This document shows positions 21,629-31,360 of a DNA stretch of 64,000 bases, in pieces. The translations under genes and the position numbers were made by a program. The stretch's first letter is position 1. Each line of letters opens with the position of its first letter. Source of the stretch: Begonia masoniana (Eukaryota > Streptophyta > Magnoliopsida > Cucurbitales > Begoniaceae); contig CM039508.1 of NCBI GenBank assembly GCA_022432975.1, forward strand, positions 47,953,646 through 48,017,645. Direction: 5' to 3'. The notes beneath the pieces were generated by a model that saw nothing but the letters and a program-made list of their open reading frames with translations, had not been told where the DNA came from and did no database searches.

Positions 21629-22817
21629 ACCCCTTGGGGGTGGTGGTGGTCGTAGAAGTACTAGGGGCCGTGGAAAGGGTCGCCTTAGTTATTATCATCA
21701 ATATTCTTCTATAGGAGAAAGTAGTACTTCTCCTACTCCTCCTAAAACTGCTCCCGAAATATTTGAAGCAGGAGATCAATATTTGAAAAAGCATATATGT
21801 GCTACTATTTTTCCTTTTTATAAAAAGGATTTATTATTGGCTAATAAAGACGCCTGGTATATTAAAGAGAGATATTTGGGCTCTCATCATTATTTAATGA
21901 CTGATGGAAAGCATCGGCTTTATTATGAGCATATTCTTATCGAAACACAGTCGGTTCAGATTGTGCACCATTATATTGGTGAATATGGAATATCTGCTAT
22001 CACTCATTCGAAATGTTATATTATCAGGATTATACATCCTCAAGAATGGGGCTTAAATGTGTTTGCTATTAGAAGCCTCAAGAATGATCAAAAGTATAAT
22101 TATTGGGATTATGTTAATGCTTGGACAAATATGTTCTATATTCAGAATCCTCAGAGAACCCATTTATGGTTCTTCTCTATTAATCCTGAAATTATAAAAA
22201 CAGAGGATAAATTTCCCCCTTGGTTTTATGTTTGGTGGCAGGAACACTCTCCGGAGTTAGCTTTATTTCCTGCAGTTATTCAAGAAGAGTTTCATATTTG
22301 GTTAAAGTATCATCCTATTTTATCAAATAGGCAATTATTTAATAAAGAGCAAGAATTATTATGGTTTTGCTCTGAATTCCAGATAAACTGGATATGGCAA
22401 TGGAATCTTGAGATATATCAAGACCCTTATTTGGGTTTATATGCTGTTCAAAGGAACTTTTATGTAAAATGGGAGTCTCGTTATGAGACTAAAAAGTGTT
22501 TAACACGTATTAAGGCATCTATTAAAACCTATAAAGAAAAAGTAAAGCAGAAAGCTATCAATGATGCTGAAGATGAAAAGGATAATATTAATTATATTGA
22601 AACACTTTATGCTACTATTTCTCGAATATATCCTGATATGACTAAGGAAGAAAAAGACGAAAAATTATTGGAGGCTATGAAAACTCAATTATTTAATATT
22701 CAAACACCTCATATGGATATTGACCATACTTATAATGATGAGCCTTTTGCTAAGGAAGACTTTGAAGAAAATATGTTTCTTTTGACATACAAAGGAAAAG
22801 AAAAGAAAGATCTATGA
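21621..22817 (+). CDS. Viral ORF B1, unknown function, occupies the RT position
   Basis: This intact 398-codon ORF starts at the ATG that overlaps the end of the protease frame by eight bases. An upstream in-frame ATG at 21579 lies inside the protease ORF and is less likely. The N-terminus is glycine- and arginine-rich (GGGGGRRSTRGRGKGR), typical of nucleic-acid binding tails. A central conserved region is rich in Trp and Tyr (YIKERYLGSHHY, WGLNVFAIRSLKND, WFYVWWQEHSPE, FQINWIWQW). The C-terminal third is charged and probably helical (ISRIYPDMTKEEKDEKL). I recognise no family and see no RT, RNase H or protease motif. Diverged relatives (C1) occur at 23651-24550. Conservation of an open frame across copies argues for a real viral protein. 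Confidence 0.85.
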   Translation: MNKPLGGGGGRRSTRGRGKGRLSYYHQYSSIGESSTSPTPPKTAPEIFEAGDQYLKKHICATIFPFYKKDLLLANKDAWYIKERYLGSHHYLMTDGKHRLYYEHILIETQSVQIVHHYIGEYGISAITHSKCYIIRIIHPQEWGLNVFAIRSLKNDQKYNYWDYVNAWTNMFYIQNPQRTHLWFFSINPEIIKTEDKFPPWFYVWWQEHSPELALFPAVIQEEFHIWLKYHPILSNRQLFNKEQELLWFCSEFQINWIWQWNLEIYQDPYLGLYAVQRNFYVKWESRYETKKCLTRIKASIKTYKEKVKQKAINDAEDEKDNINYIETLYATISRIYPDMTKEEKDEKLLEAMKTQLFNIQTPHMDIDHTYNDEPFAKEDFEENMFLLTYKGKEKKDL

Positions 22818-23284
22818 ATTGGCCTGAGTGGGAAGATCAACATATTGAGGAACTATTTGTAGATCGACAGCTGCCGAGATTTATTGATCGGAGGAATCCT
22901 TATAACTTAGCTCCTTGGAATCTTGGGTATTTCCCTGCTCGCATTGACAGAACTTTTCGTTATCGAGATTATCATCCTAGCCATTATCGTGGATATTGGC
23001 CCATTTCTAGAAGAAATTATCGAAAAGTTTTCAACAGACCTACTTGGATACCGCTTCATATGCAAGCACAAAATTATAAAAGATTTCTAGAATTTAGTCA
23101 TCAATTGGTGCAGCAGTATCAAGAAAAGACTCAATATTTGATGAATTTAGTTCATCAGCTTGAAGAACAACATAAAGAGGCTATGCCTCTATTTTACGGT
23201 AACCGTTCAGATTATGTAGATATGATTCGTGAAGACAGCAAGATCTTATGGCAGAAGTATAAAGATTTTGATAAAGTTAAGTAG
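22814..23284 (+). CDS. Viral ORF B2, unknown function
   Basis: This intact 156-codon ORF starts within the ATGA that ends B1, the same four-base overlap as between the movement and coat ORFs. The protein is aromatic and basic in its first half (RFIDRRNPYNLAPW, RYRDYHPSHYRGYWPISRRN), with a probable helical or coiled-coil second half (HQLVQQYQEKTQYLMNLV). No known family is recognised. An identical-length copy at 26723-27193 differs at very few residues. The PISRRN segment resembles PISKRN in ORF C2, which suggests homology. It is followed directly by the 3' UTR. Confidence 0.85.
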   Translation: MNWPEWEDQHIEELFVDRQLPRFIDRRNPYNLAPWNLGYFPARIDRTFRYRDYHPSHYRGYWPISRRNYRKVFNRPTWIPLHMQAQNYKRFLEFSHQLVQQYQEKTQYLMNLVHQLEEQHKEAMPLFYGNRSDYVDMIREDSKILWQKYKDFDKVK

Positions 23285-23553
23285 TGGTCCCTACCACTCC
23301 ATTATGAAGGAATCTCCGTACTCCACTATGGGAGTACTATTTGCTTTTACTTTTGTCTTGTAATTAGGCTAGGTCCCACCATACACTATGTGGGAATCTA
23401 CTTTTACTAGTTTGTCGCTTGTAACTCCCGTTTCTATATAAGGGAGCTAGTTTGCATTTCTTTCTTAAGTTTTTAGAGTTTGCCTTCTCTCCTTGTAAAA
23501 ACTCTAGCTCTGATTGCTCTCTCTCTCCCTCTTTGTATGCTACAACTATTGTG
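23285..23553 (+). promoter_or_regulatory. Type B 3' UTR, viral promoter and terminal redundancy
   Basis: Three short hairpins precede the promoter: AGTGGT/ACCACT (23283-23298), GTACTCC/GGAGTAC (23318-23337) and TCCCAC/GTGGGA (23374-23395). A TATA box TATATAAG lies at 23435-23442. Transcription would start roughly 30 bases later. The sequence TTTTTAGAGTTTGCCTTCTC and a CT-rich tract (GATTGCTCTCTCTCTCCCTC) follow. This pattern (TATA, then about 110 bases to a poly(A) signal, then the primer site) is the standard arrangement for caulimovirid pregenomic RNA. Confidence 0.85.
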
Positions 23554-23559
23554 AATAAA
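23554..23559 (+). terminator. Viral polyadenylation signal, unit 4
   Basis: AATAAA lies within GTGAATAAACAAG, about 112 bases downstream of the TATA box. Reading through it once and using it on the second pass would give the terminally redundant pregenomic RNA. Confidence 0.8.
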
Positions 23560-23593
23560 CAAGTAAGTATTTTCTCTTACTTCTTCTCCTTCA

Positions 23594-23733
23594 AATTCTC
23601 GATGAGGAATTTTATAGGCATTCATATATCTTTCATGAAAATTATAATTTCTATAATATCTCTGCCACCAAGGCTGAATAATAATATGACGCATATTTCG
23701 CTTGGAAATAGGAAAGTCCATAATGCCTGTCAA
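23594..23733 (-). pseudogene. N-terminal part of viral ORF C2
   Basis: This is a fragment of about 46 codons starting MDFPISKRN and ending HREFE, where it is cut at the junction with the terminal repeat of unit 4. The start overlaps the C1 end in another frame. The remaining C-terminal part of this ORF is visible at 32919-33182 and contains CPCNFC. The PISKRN block is shared with B2. Confidence 0.75.
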
Positions 23734-24550
23734 TAGGATCCATAAGTTTATTCATATCAGGATATAATCGAGAAATAGAAGCATCAATATTTATTAGGCT
23801 CATAACGAGTCCATTATAAAAGTTCGTTTTATATCTGATAGATAACTCATAAAAATTTAACCATATCGGAAATAGCTCTTGCCTAAATAGAGATAACTCG
23901 TAAGAGTGCTCTATCCACCATATGTATAATCCCAATAATAATACCAGGCTTTAGATGTATATGTATAACCGCAATAAAATCGAGCGGAATCAAATAATAA
24001 GTCTTTTCCATAAAAGGGAAATAATATGGTATGACCCATATGTTTTGGCGAATATAACCAAAATACTTGGCTTTTGCGAATATAACCTTTGGCGAATATA
24101 ACCAAAATACTTGGTTTTCCCAAGCTTTCACATAATCCCAATAATTATATTTCTGATCATTTTTCAGGCTTCTAATAGCAAATACATTTAAGCCCCATTC
24201 TTGAGGATGGATAATCCTGATAATATAACACTTTGAATGTGTAATAGGTGACTTTCCATATTCACTCAAATAATGGTGGACAATCTGAATAGATTGAGTT
24301 TCTAACAGAATATGTTCATAATAGAGGCGATTTTTACCCTCTGTTGTCAAATAATTGTGAGAGCCCAAATATCTCTCTTTAATATACCACGCATCCTTAT
24401 TATGTAATAATAATTCTCTTTCATAGAAAGGAAATATAACTTCCACGCAACTCTTTTTAAAATAAGTGACAGACTCCAAAACTTCTTTAGCAGTTTTGGG
24501 AGTCAGTGTAGCAATACTAGTGCTAGCAACGCCACCAGCACTACCAATAA
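23651..24550 (-). pseudogene. Viral ORF C1 fragment interrupted by the short tandem repeat
   Basis: This is a diverged relative of B1. The N-terminal half (24550-24118) has KDAWYIKERYLGSHNYL, HHYLSEYG and WGLNVFAIRSLKND, and it has a GSAGGVAST-type start where B1 has its Gly/Arg tail. The C-terminal half (about 23935-23651) has GLYIWWIEHSYELSLF and ISRLYPDM, matching WWQEHSPELALF and ISRIYPDM of B1. Between them lies a block of the viral short repeat (24028-24117) and a frame change. The true N-terminus is missing because the fragment meets an inverted coat fragment at 24550. It is clearly homologous to B1 but too different to be the same gene copy. Confidence 0.8.
24028..24117 (-). repeat. 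Viral short tandem repeat inside ORF C1
   Basis: Two 28-bp units and one 16-bp unit of the same repeat that follows RNase H in type A units are present, entered through a CCATATG sequence. Its presence in the middle of another viral ORF suggests recombination through the repeat, or that the repeat itself spreads. Confidence 0.85.
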
Positions 24551-26302
24551 TGAAATATTAACCGCTGTAAGACATGACAATAATATGGTTTATGAAGATA
24601 GTGTTTATACTTTAATTCAAGCTATAATATTACATTTTATTGGAGCTACCGAACAAAGACAAGAAAGAGGTAGAGAATTATTACAAAACTTAAGATGTAA
24701 AACTCTTACAGAGTTTAGATGGTATAAAGATGTTTTTATAACTAAAGTTATGCAAAGACCAGATGCTAATTCTGAGCACTGGAAATCTAAATTTATTGAT
24801 GGATTACCTCCTTTATTTTCTAAAAGAATTAAAAAGAAATTATTAGAATTAAATGATGGACAATTTATTCCTTGGGCAACATGTACTTATGGTCATTTAA
24901 TTAGTGTATGTGTTCAAGAAGGTTTAAGTTTATGTAATGATATGAAATTACAATATCAATTTAAAAAACAAAATTTAGATGGTAAAAAAGAAATAGGTGA
25001 ATTTTGTGATCAATTTGCTTATCATATTCCTAAACCTAATTTAAAAGGTTTATCCAAAGCTGATAAAAGCGAAGAATATATGAAATATAAACGTAAAAAG
25101 ACATTACAGAAAAGAGCTTTTAAAAAATATAAGCAAAAATATGATATTCCCGAATCTTCTAATAGAAATAAAACATTTAAAAAGAAGAAATCTAAAAAAG
25201 ATATTTCTGAAATTAAATGTTATAAATGTGGTAAATTTGGCCACTATGCATCTAAATGTACTACTCTAAAAAAATTAAATAATCTTGATATAGATGAAAG
25301 GTTCAAAGTAGCCTTAGAAAAACTATTATTAACTTCTTCGGAAGAATCTTCTGACTCAGAAGATATTATTGATGAGTCGTCCTCATCTGATGATGAAACC
25401 TGTCAAAAATGTCAAGTCAATGTATTGACAACTGAGCAACAAAATATTTTAGATAATTTAGATCAAATACATGATCCTATCTTTAGAAAAAAGATTATTG
25501 AAATTATTATTAATCAAATAATGATAAAGAAATGATTGAAAAACCTAAGTTAAGAGGTCAACATTATTCTTTAACAGAAGTATTTAATAGAATAGATCAG
25601 GCTAAAATTAAACCTGTAACTATTCAAGATCTTAATAGAGAAGTTAAAGATCTGAAAAATGAATTACAAGAATTATTGTATAATTACCATCAATATCAGA
25701 TTAATATTAATGAAAGATTGGAAAAAATAGAAACCCATATGGATATTGGTTCCTCTAATGAAGTTACTCCTTATAATGATAATGATATAAATATTTTAAC
25801 AAAATTGAGATTTCAAAAATGGTTTATTAAAATTAATCTAATTATAAATCAAGACTATATTATCTCTGATTTAATAGCCCTTATAGATAGTGGTGCTGAT
25901 ATTAATTGTATAAAAGAAGGAATTATTCCCACTAAATATTTTGAGAAAACAAAACAATCTTTATATTCAGCCGGTGGAAATAAATTAAAAGTAAACTATA
26001 AATTATCTGATGCTAGTATTTGCAATAATGATGTTAGTATAACAACTACTTTTTTATTAGTAAAAAATTTACAACATAAAATTATTTTAGGCACTCCATT
26101 TTTAAATATGATCATGCCTATTAAAACTATTGATGAAAAAGGTATAAGTGCTACTTTTCATAATCAATCTATTTATTATGCTTTTATTATGTACCCTGAA
26201 GATACTTTTATAAATGGATTAAAAACTCAATATTTAGATCAACAAAAACATATTGTTGATCTTTCTTATATTGCTCAAAGTGTATTTTTACAGAATGAAT
26301 AA
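24551..26302 (+). pseudogene. Coat-zinc knuckle-protease fragment, unit 5 (type B)
   Basis: This plus-strand fragment begins inside the coat core (EILTAVRHDNNMVYED) and runs through the zinc knuckle and protease to the type B ending SVFLQNE. A one-base deletion near 25519 splits it into two overlapping frames, 24585-25535 and 25532-26302. Upstream it meets the inverted C1 fragment at 24550. Confidence 0.88.
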
Positions 26303-26421
26303 ACCCCTTGGGGGTGGTGGTGGTCGTAGAAGTACTAGGGGCCGTGGAAAGGGTCGCCTTAGTTATTATCATCAATATTCTTCTATAGGAGAAAGTAGTA
26401 CTTCTCCTACTCCTCCTAAAG
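26295..26421 (+). pseudogene. ORF B1 N-terminus, truncated
   Basis: The first 42 or so codons of B1, ending TSPTPPK, are fused at 26420 to the inverted terminal-redundancy sequence of unit 6. The join falls in a shared AAGAAGAAGTAAG-like stretch, consistent with microhomology. Confidence 0.85.
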
Positions 26422-26423
26422 AA

Positions 26424-26722
26424 GAAGTAAGAGAAAATACTTACTTGTTTATTCACAATAGTTGTAGCATACAAAGAGGGAGAGAGAGAGCAATCAGAGC
26501 TAGAGTTTTTACAAGGAGAGAAGGCAAACTCTAAAAACTTAAGAAAGAAATGCAAACTAGCTCCCTTATATAGAAACGGGAGTTACAAGCGACAAACTAG
26601 TAAAAGTAGATTCCCACATAGTGTATGGTGGGACCTAGCCTAATTACAAGACAAAAGTAAAAGCAAATAGTACTCCCATAGTGGAGTACGGAGATTCCTT
26701 CATAATGGAGTGGTAGGGACCA
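26424..26722 (-). promoter_or_regulatory. Type B 3' UTR, promoter and terminal redundancy, unit 6
   Basis: This is the minus-strand equivalent of 23285-23593. The poly(A) signal is at 26448-26453, the TATA box TATATAAG at 26566-26573, and the three hairpins are near 26615-26725. It is nearly identical to the unit 4 copy. Confidence 0.85.
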
Positions 26723-27193
26723 CTACTTAACTTTATCAAAATCTTTATACTTCTGCCATAAGATCTTGCTGTCTTCACGAATCATATCTACATAATCTGA
26801 ACGGTTACCGTAAAATAGAGGCATAGCCTCTTTATGTTGTTCTTCAAGCTGATGAACTAAATTCATCAAATATTGAGTCTTTTCTTGATACTGCTGCACC
26901 AATTGATGACTAAATTCTAGAAATCTTTTATAATTTTGTGCTTGCATATGAAGCGGTAGCCAAGTAGGTCTGTTGAAAACTTTTCGATAATTTCTTCTAG
27001 AAATGGGCCAATATCCACGATAATGGCTAGGATGATAATCTCGATAACGAAAAGTTCTGTCAATGCGAGCAGGGAAATACCCAAGATTCCAAGGAGCTAA
27101 GTTATAAGGATTCCTCCGATCAATAAATCTTGGCAGCTGTCGATCTACAAATAGTTCCTCAATATGTTGATCTTCCCACTCAGGCCAATTCAT
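26723..27193 (-). CDS. Viral ORF B2, unit 6
   Basis: This intact 156-codon copy of B2 differs from 22814-23284 by a Leu for Ile in the PTWLPLHMQ segment, with otherwise the same sequence by eye. The start overlaps the B1 stop by four bases. Function is unknown. It is aromatic and basic N-terminally, with a helical charged C-terminal half. Confidence 0.83.
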   Translation of the reverse strand: MNWPEWEDQHIEELFVDRQLPRFIDRRNPYNLAPWNLGYFPARIDRTFRYRDYHPSHYRGYWPISRRNYRKVFNRPTWLPLHMQAQNYKRFLEFSHQLVQQYQEKTQYLMNLVHQLEEQHKEAMPLFYGNRSDYVDMIREDSKILWQKYKDFDKVK

Positions 27194-28386
27194 AGATCTT
27201 TCTTTTCTTTTCCTTTGTATGTCAAAAGAAACATATTTTCTTCAAAGTCTTCCTTAGCAAAAGGCTCATCATTATAAGTATGGTCAATATCCATATGAGG
27301 TGTTTGAATATTAAATAATTGAGTTTTCATAGCCTCCAATAATTTTTCGTCTTTTTCTTCCTTAGTCATATCAGGATATATTCGAGAAATAGTAGCATAA
27401 AGTGTTTCAATATAATTAATATTATCCTTTTCATCTTCAGCATCATTGATAGCTTTCTGCTTTACTTTTTCTTTATAGGTTTTAATAGATGCCTTAATAC
27501 GTGTTAAACACTTTTTAGTCTCATAACGAGACTCCCATTTTACATAAAAGTTCCTTTGAACAGCATATAAACCCAAATAAGGGTCTTGATATATCTCAAG
27601 ATTCCATTGCCATATCCAGTTTATCTGGAATTCAGAGCAAAACCATAATAATTCTTGCTCTTTATTAAATAATTGCCTATTTGATAAAATAGGATGATAC
27701 TTTAACCAAATATGAAACTCTTCTTGAATAACTGCAGGAAATAAAGCTACCTCCGGAGAGTGTTCCTGTCACCAAACATAAAACCAAGGGGGAAATTTAT
27801 CCTCTGTTTTTATAATTTCAGGATTAATAGAGAAGAACCATAAATGGGTTCTCTGAGGATTCTGAATATAGAACATATTTGTCCAAGCATTAACATAATC
27901 CCAATAATTATACTTTTGATCATTCTTGAGGCTTCTAATAGCAAACACATTTAAGCCCCATTCTTGAGGATGTATAATCCTGATAATATAACATTTCGAA
28001 TGAGTGATAGCAGATATTCCATATTCACCAATATAATGGTGCACAATCTGAACCGACTGTGTTTCGATAAGAATATGCTCATAATAAAGCCGATGCTTTC
28101 CATCAGTCATTAAATAATGATGAGAGCCCAAATATCTCTCTTTAATATACCAGGCGTCTTTATTAGCCAATAATAAATCCTTTTTATAAAAAGGAAAAAT
28201 AGTAGCACATATATGCTTTTTCAAATATTGATCTCCTGCTTCAAATATTTCGGGAGCAGTTTTAGGAGGAGTAGGAGAAGTACTACTTTCTCCTATAGAA
28301 GAATATTGATGATAATAACTAAGGCGACCCTTTCCACGGCCCCTAGTACTTCTACGACCACCACCACCCCCAAGGGGTTTATTCAT
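27190..28386 (-). pseudogene. Viral ORF B1 with one nonsense codon, unit 6
   Basis: This has the same 1197-base length as the intact B1 at 21621-22817. A single G-to-A change turns the second Trp codon of the VWWQEH segment (about 27768-27770) into TGA, leaving 206 codons before the stop. A nearby Leu-to-Val change is the only other difference noticed around it. The start overlaps the protease frame by eight bases. One substitution and no indels means this copy is young or was maintained until recently. Confidence 0.88.
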
Positions 28387-31360
28387 TCTGTAAAAATACA
28401 CTTTGAGCAATATAAGAAAGATCAACAATATGTTTTTGTTGATCTAAATATTGAGTTTTTAATTCATTTATAAAAGTATCTTCAGGGTACATAATAAAAG
28501 CATAATAAATAGATTGATTATGAAAAGTAGCACTTATACCTTTTTCATCAATAGTTTTAATAGGCATTATCATATTTAAAAATGGAGTGCCTAAAATAAT
28601 TTTATGTTGTAAATTTTTTACTAATAAAAAAGTAGTTGTTATACTAACATCATTATTGCAAACACTAGCATCAGATAATTTATAGTTTACTTTTAATTTA
28701 TTTCCACCGGCTGAATATAAAGATTGTTTTGTTTTCTCAAAATATTTAGTGGGAATAATTCCTTCTTTTATACAATTAATATCAGCACCACTATCTATAA
28801 GGGCTATTAAATCAGAGATAATATAGTCTTGATTTATAATTAGATTAATTTTAATAAACCATTTTTGAAATCTCAATTTTGTTAAAATATTTATATCATT
28901 ATAAGGGGTAACTTCATTATTAGAAGAGGAACCAATATCCATATGGGTTTCTATTTTTTCCAATCTTTCATTAATATTAATCTGATATTGATTGTAATTA
29001 TACAATAATTCTTGTAATTCATTTTTTAGATCTTTAACTTCTCTATTAAGATCTTGAATAGTTACAGGTTTAATTTTAGCCTGATCTATTCTATTAAATA
29101 CTTCTGTTAAAGAATAATGATGACCTCTTAACTTAGGTTTTTCAATTATTTCTTTATCATTGTTTTGATTAATAATAATTTCAATAATCTTTTTAAAGAT
29201 AGGATCATGTATTTGATCTAAATTATCTAATATATTTTGTTGCTCAGTTGATAATACATTGACTTGACATTTTTGACAGGTGTCATTGTCAGATGAAGAA
29301 GATAACTCATCAATAATATCTTCTGAGTCAGAAGATTCTTCCGAAAAAGTTAATAATAGTTTTTCTAAGGCTACTTTGAACCTTTCATCTATATCAAGAT
29401 TATTTAATTTTTTTAGAGTAGTACATTTAGATGCATAGTGGCCAAATTTACCACATTTATAACATTTAATTTCAGATAAGTCCTTTTTAGACTTCTTCTT
29501 TTTAAATGTTTTATTTCTATTAGAAGATTCGGGAATATCATATTTTTGCTTATATTTTTTAAAAGCTCTTTTCTGTAATGTCTTTTTACGTTTATATTTC
29601 ATATATTCTTCGCTTTTATCAGCTTTGGATAAACCTTTTAAATTAGGTTTAGGAATATGATAAGCAAATTGATCACAAAATTCACCTATTTCTTTTTTAC
29701 CATCTAAATTTTGTTTTTTAAATTGATATTGTAATTTCATATCATTACATAAACTTAAACCTTCTTGAACACATACACTAATTAAATGACCATAAGTACA
29801 TGTTGCCCAAGGAATAAATTGTCCATCATTTAATTCTAATAATTTCTTTTTAATTCTTTTAGAAAATAAAGGAGGTAATCCATCAATAAATTTAGATTTC
29901 CAGTGCTCAGAATTAGCATCTGGTCTTTGCATAACTTTAGTTATAAAAACATCTTTATACCATCTAAACTCTGTAAGAGTTTTACATCTTAAGTTTTGTA
30001 ATAATTCTCTACCTCTTTCTTGTCTTTGTTCGGTAGCTCCAATAAAATGTAATATTATAGCTTGAATTAAAGTATAAACACTATCTTCATAAACCATATT
30101 ATTGTCATGTCTTACAGCGGTTAATATTTCATGACGCTGTTCTAGAGATAAATAATTATCCCACCAACCTTTTAATGCACCATTAAAGCCATTTACAATA
30201 AAAGCAGCAATATCAGAATCTTTATTCTGAGAGGCTTGGCAAACACTAGAATACATTAACATTTTTTGGAGTAATTCATTAATTTGATATTCAGTTAAAC
30301 CATCAAGATTCCAATCATATATAGTTTTGGCAGTATAAGAAGATTGTTCATGTAACCAATTTTCTTCCCATAATAAATCGACGGGAGTAGGTCTTTTATA
30401 ATAAGTTCTTCTAATTCTATCACCACCAGGCCCTTTATCCTCATATCTAACTCTATGAATACTTAAAGGGTTTCTAGATTCTGGTAATGGATAGATATGA
30501 TTACATTCAATAAAAGATTTTTCTATTTTGTTAATATCTTTTAAATGAGAAGGCATATTCTCGTCTTCACTAGAAGTATCATTAGCTGGCCAAGAGCTAG
30601 AATCAATAGCTGGATGAATTTCATTGTGATAATTTTCCATAGAATTTTCAGCTTGTGTATTAATAACACTAATATTTAATTGTTTCATTCTTTTAGCTAA
30701 TTGTTCAATAAAGTCATTATTGTCTTTGGGAGATTTAAAATTAAATTTGGATATCACTATAGGAGGTTTTAAATCAGGAATAGAAATATTTTCTTTCTTT
30801 ATTCTAGATGTCGCAGAAGATGTCGTAGGAATATCTTCTATAACCTTTTTATTTGATTTCTCAGATAATTTAATTAATTGAGTTTCAACTCTTGATAATT
30901 GTTGTCCTATAGTACTCATATGAATATTATTATAATTCATTTGTTTAATGATAATATCATTCTTATCTTCAATAGGTTGAGATAAAGTAACTAAAGGTAT
31001 AGCTTCAATAGTATTATTCTTTAGACTAATAGGTTCTAAAGGTGGATGTATAGATTTAATACTTTCATTGTTTTTTATATTCCAATTTTTACAATGATTA
31101 TTATATTCTTCTAAAATATTAATTTGATATTTTGATACAGGTTTATAAAATATCGTCCAATACCATTCACTAAAAGTTATTAGATCCTTTTTTAAATCTA
31201 AATAAGAGTAATATAAATCTTTTAATTTTTTAAATTCTTCAGATTTTTTATAATATTTTTTATCAATCCAATTTCTGAGAATAGCATTTTCAGGTGATTG
31301 ATATTCTTCGTTACATATTTTTCTAATATCATCTTTGCTTAAATTTGAGTAATTCATCAT
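28379..31360 (-). CDS. Intact coat-zinc knuckle-protease polyprotein (type B)
   Basis: This uninterrupted 993-codon ORF is the most complete structural polyprotein here. The order is an N-terminal Lys/Asn-rich region with a coiled coil (about 140-170), an acidic Ser patch (about 250), and the coat core (about 347-530; YDWNLDG, GWWDNYL). A Lys-rich tract, the CCHC knuckle (about 645-660), a Ser/Glu/Asp-rich patch with CQKC, a second coiled coil, and the aspartic protease (DSGAD near 856, ILGTPF near 925) follow. It ends after HIVDLSYIA with a short unique tail. In type A units the sequence continues into RT instead. HIVDL also occurs in type A about 70 residues further on, so the B ending looks like an internal deletion. 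The start overlaps the movement stop by four bases. Confidence 0.93.
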   Translation of the reverse strand: MMNYSNLSKDDIRKICNEEYQSPENAILRNWIDKKYYKKSEEFKKLKDLYYSYLDLKKDLITFSEWYWTIFYKPVSKYQINILEEYNNHCKNWNIKNNESIKSIHPPLEPISLKNNTIEAIPLVTLSQPIEDKNDIIIKQMNYNNIHMSTIGQQLSRVETQLIKLSEKSNKKVIEDIPTTSSATSRIKKENISIPDLKPPIVISKFNFKSPKDNNDFIEQLAKRMKQLNISVINTQAENSMENYHNEIHPAIDSSSWPANDTSSEDENMPSHLKDINKIEKSFIECNHIYPLPESRNPLSIHRVRYEDKGPGGDRIRRTYYKRPTPVDLLWEENWLHEQSSYTAKTIYDWNLDGLTEYQINELLQKMLMYSSVCQASQNKDSDIAAFIVNGFNGALKGWWDNYLSLEQRHEILTAVRHDNNMVYEDSVYTLIQAIILHFIGATEQRQERGRELLQNLRCKTLTEFRWYKDVFITKVMQRPDANSEHWKSKFIDGLPPLFSKRIKKKLLELNDGQFIPWATCTYGHLISVCVQEGLSLCNDMKLQYQFKKQNLDGKKEIGEFCDQFAYHIPKPNLKGLSKADKSEEYMKYKRKKTLQKRAFKKYKQKYDIPESSNRNKTFKKKKSKKDLSEIKCYKCGKFGHYASKCTTLKKLNNLDIDERFKVALEKLLLTFSEESSDSEDIIDELSSSSDNDTCQKCQVNVLSTEQQNILDNLDQIHDPIFKKIIEIIINQNNDKEIIEKPKLRGHHYSLTEVFNRIDQAKIKPVTIQDLNREVKDLKNELQELLYNYNQYQININERLEKIETHMDIGSSSNNEVTPYNDINILTKLRFQKWFIKINLIINQDYIISDLIALIDSGADINCIKEGIIPTKYFEKTKQSLYSAGGNKLKVNYKLSDASVCNNDVSITTTFLLVKNLQHKIILGTPFLNMIMPIKTIDEKGISATFHNQSIYYAFIMYPEDTFINELKTQYLDQQKHIVDLSYIAQSVFLQNE

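Noticed and set aside
23452..23736. 94-codon ORF across the viral promoter and terminal repeat
   Set aside because: It crosses a recombination junction between two viral fragments and has no homologous start in other units.
24021..24141. Extension of C1 through the tandem repeat as a natural protein
   Set aside because: The repeat-derived residues have no counterpart in B1 and the frame changes on the far side. This fits a recombinant, not a gene.
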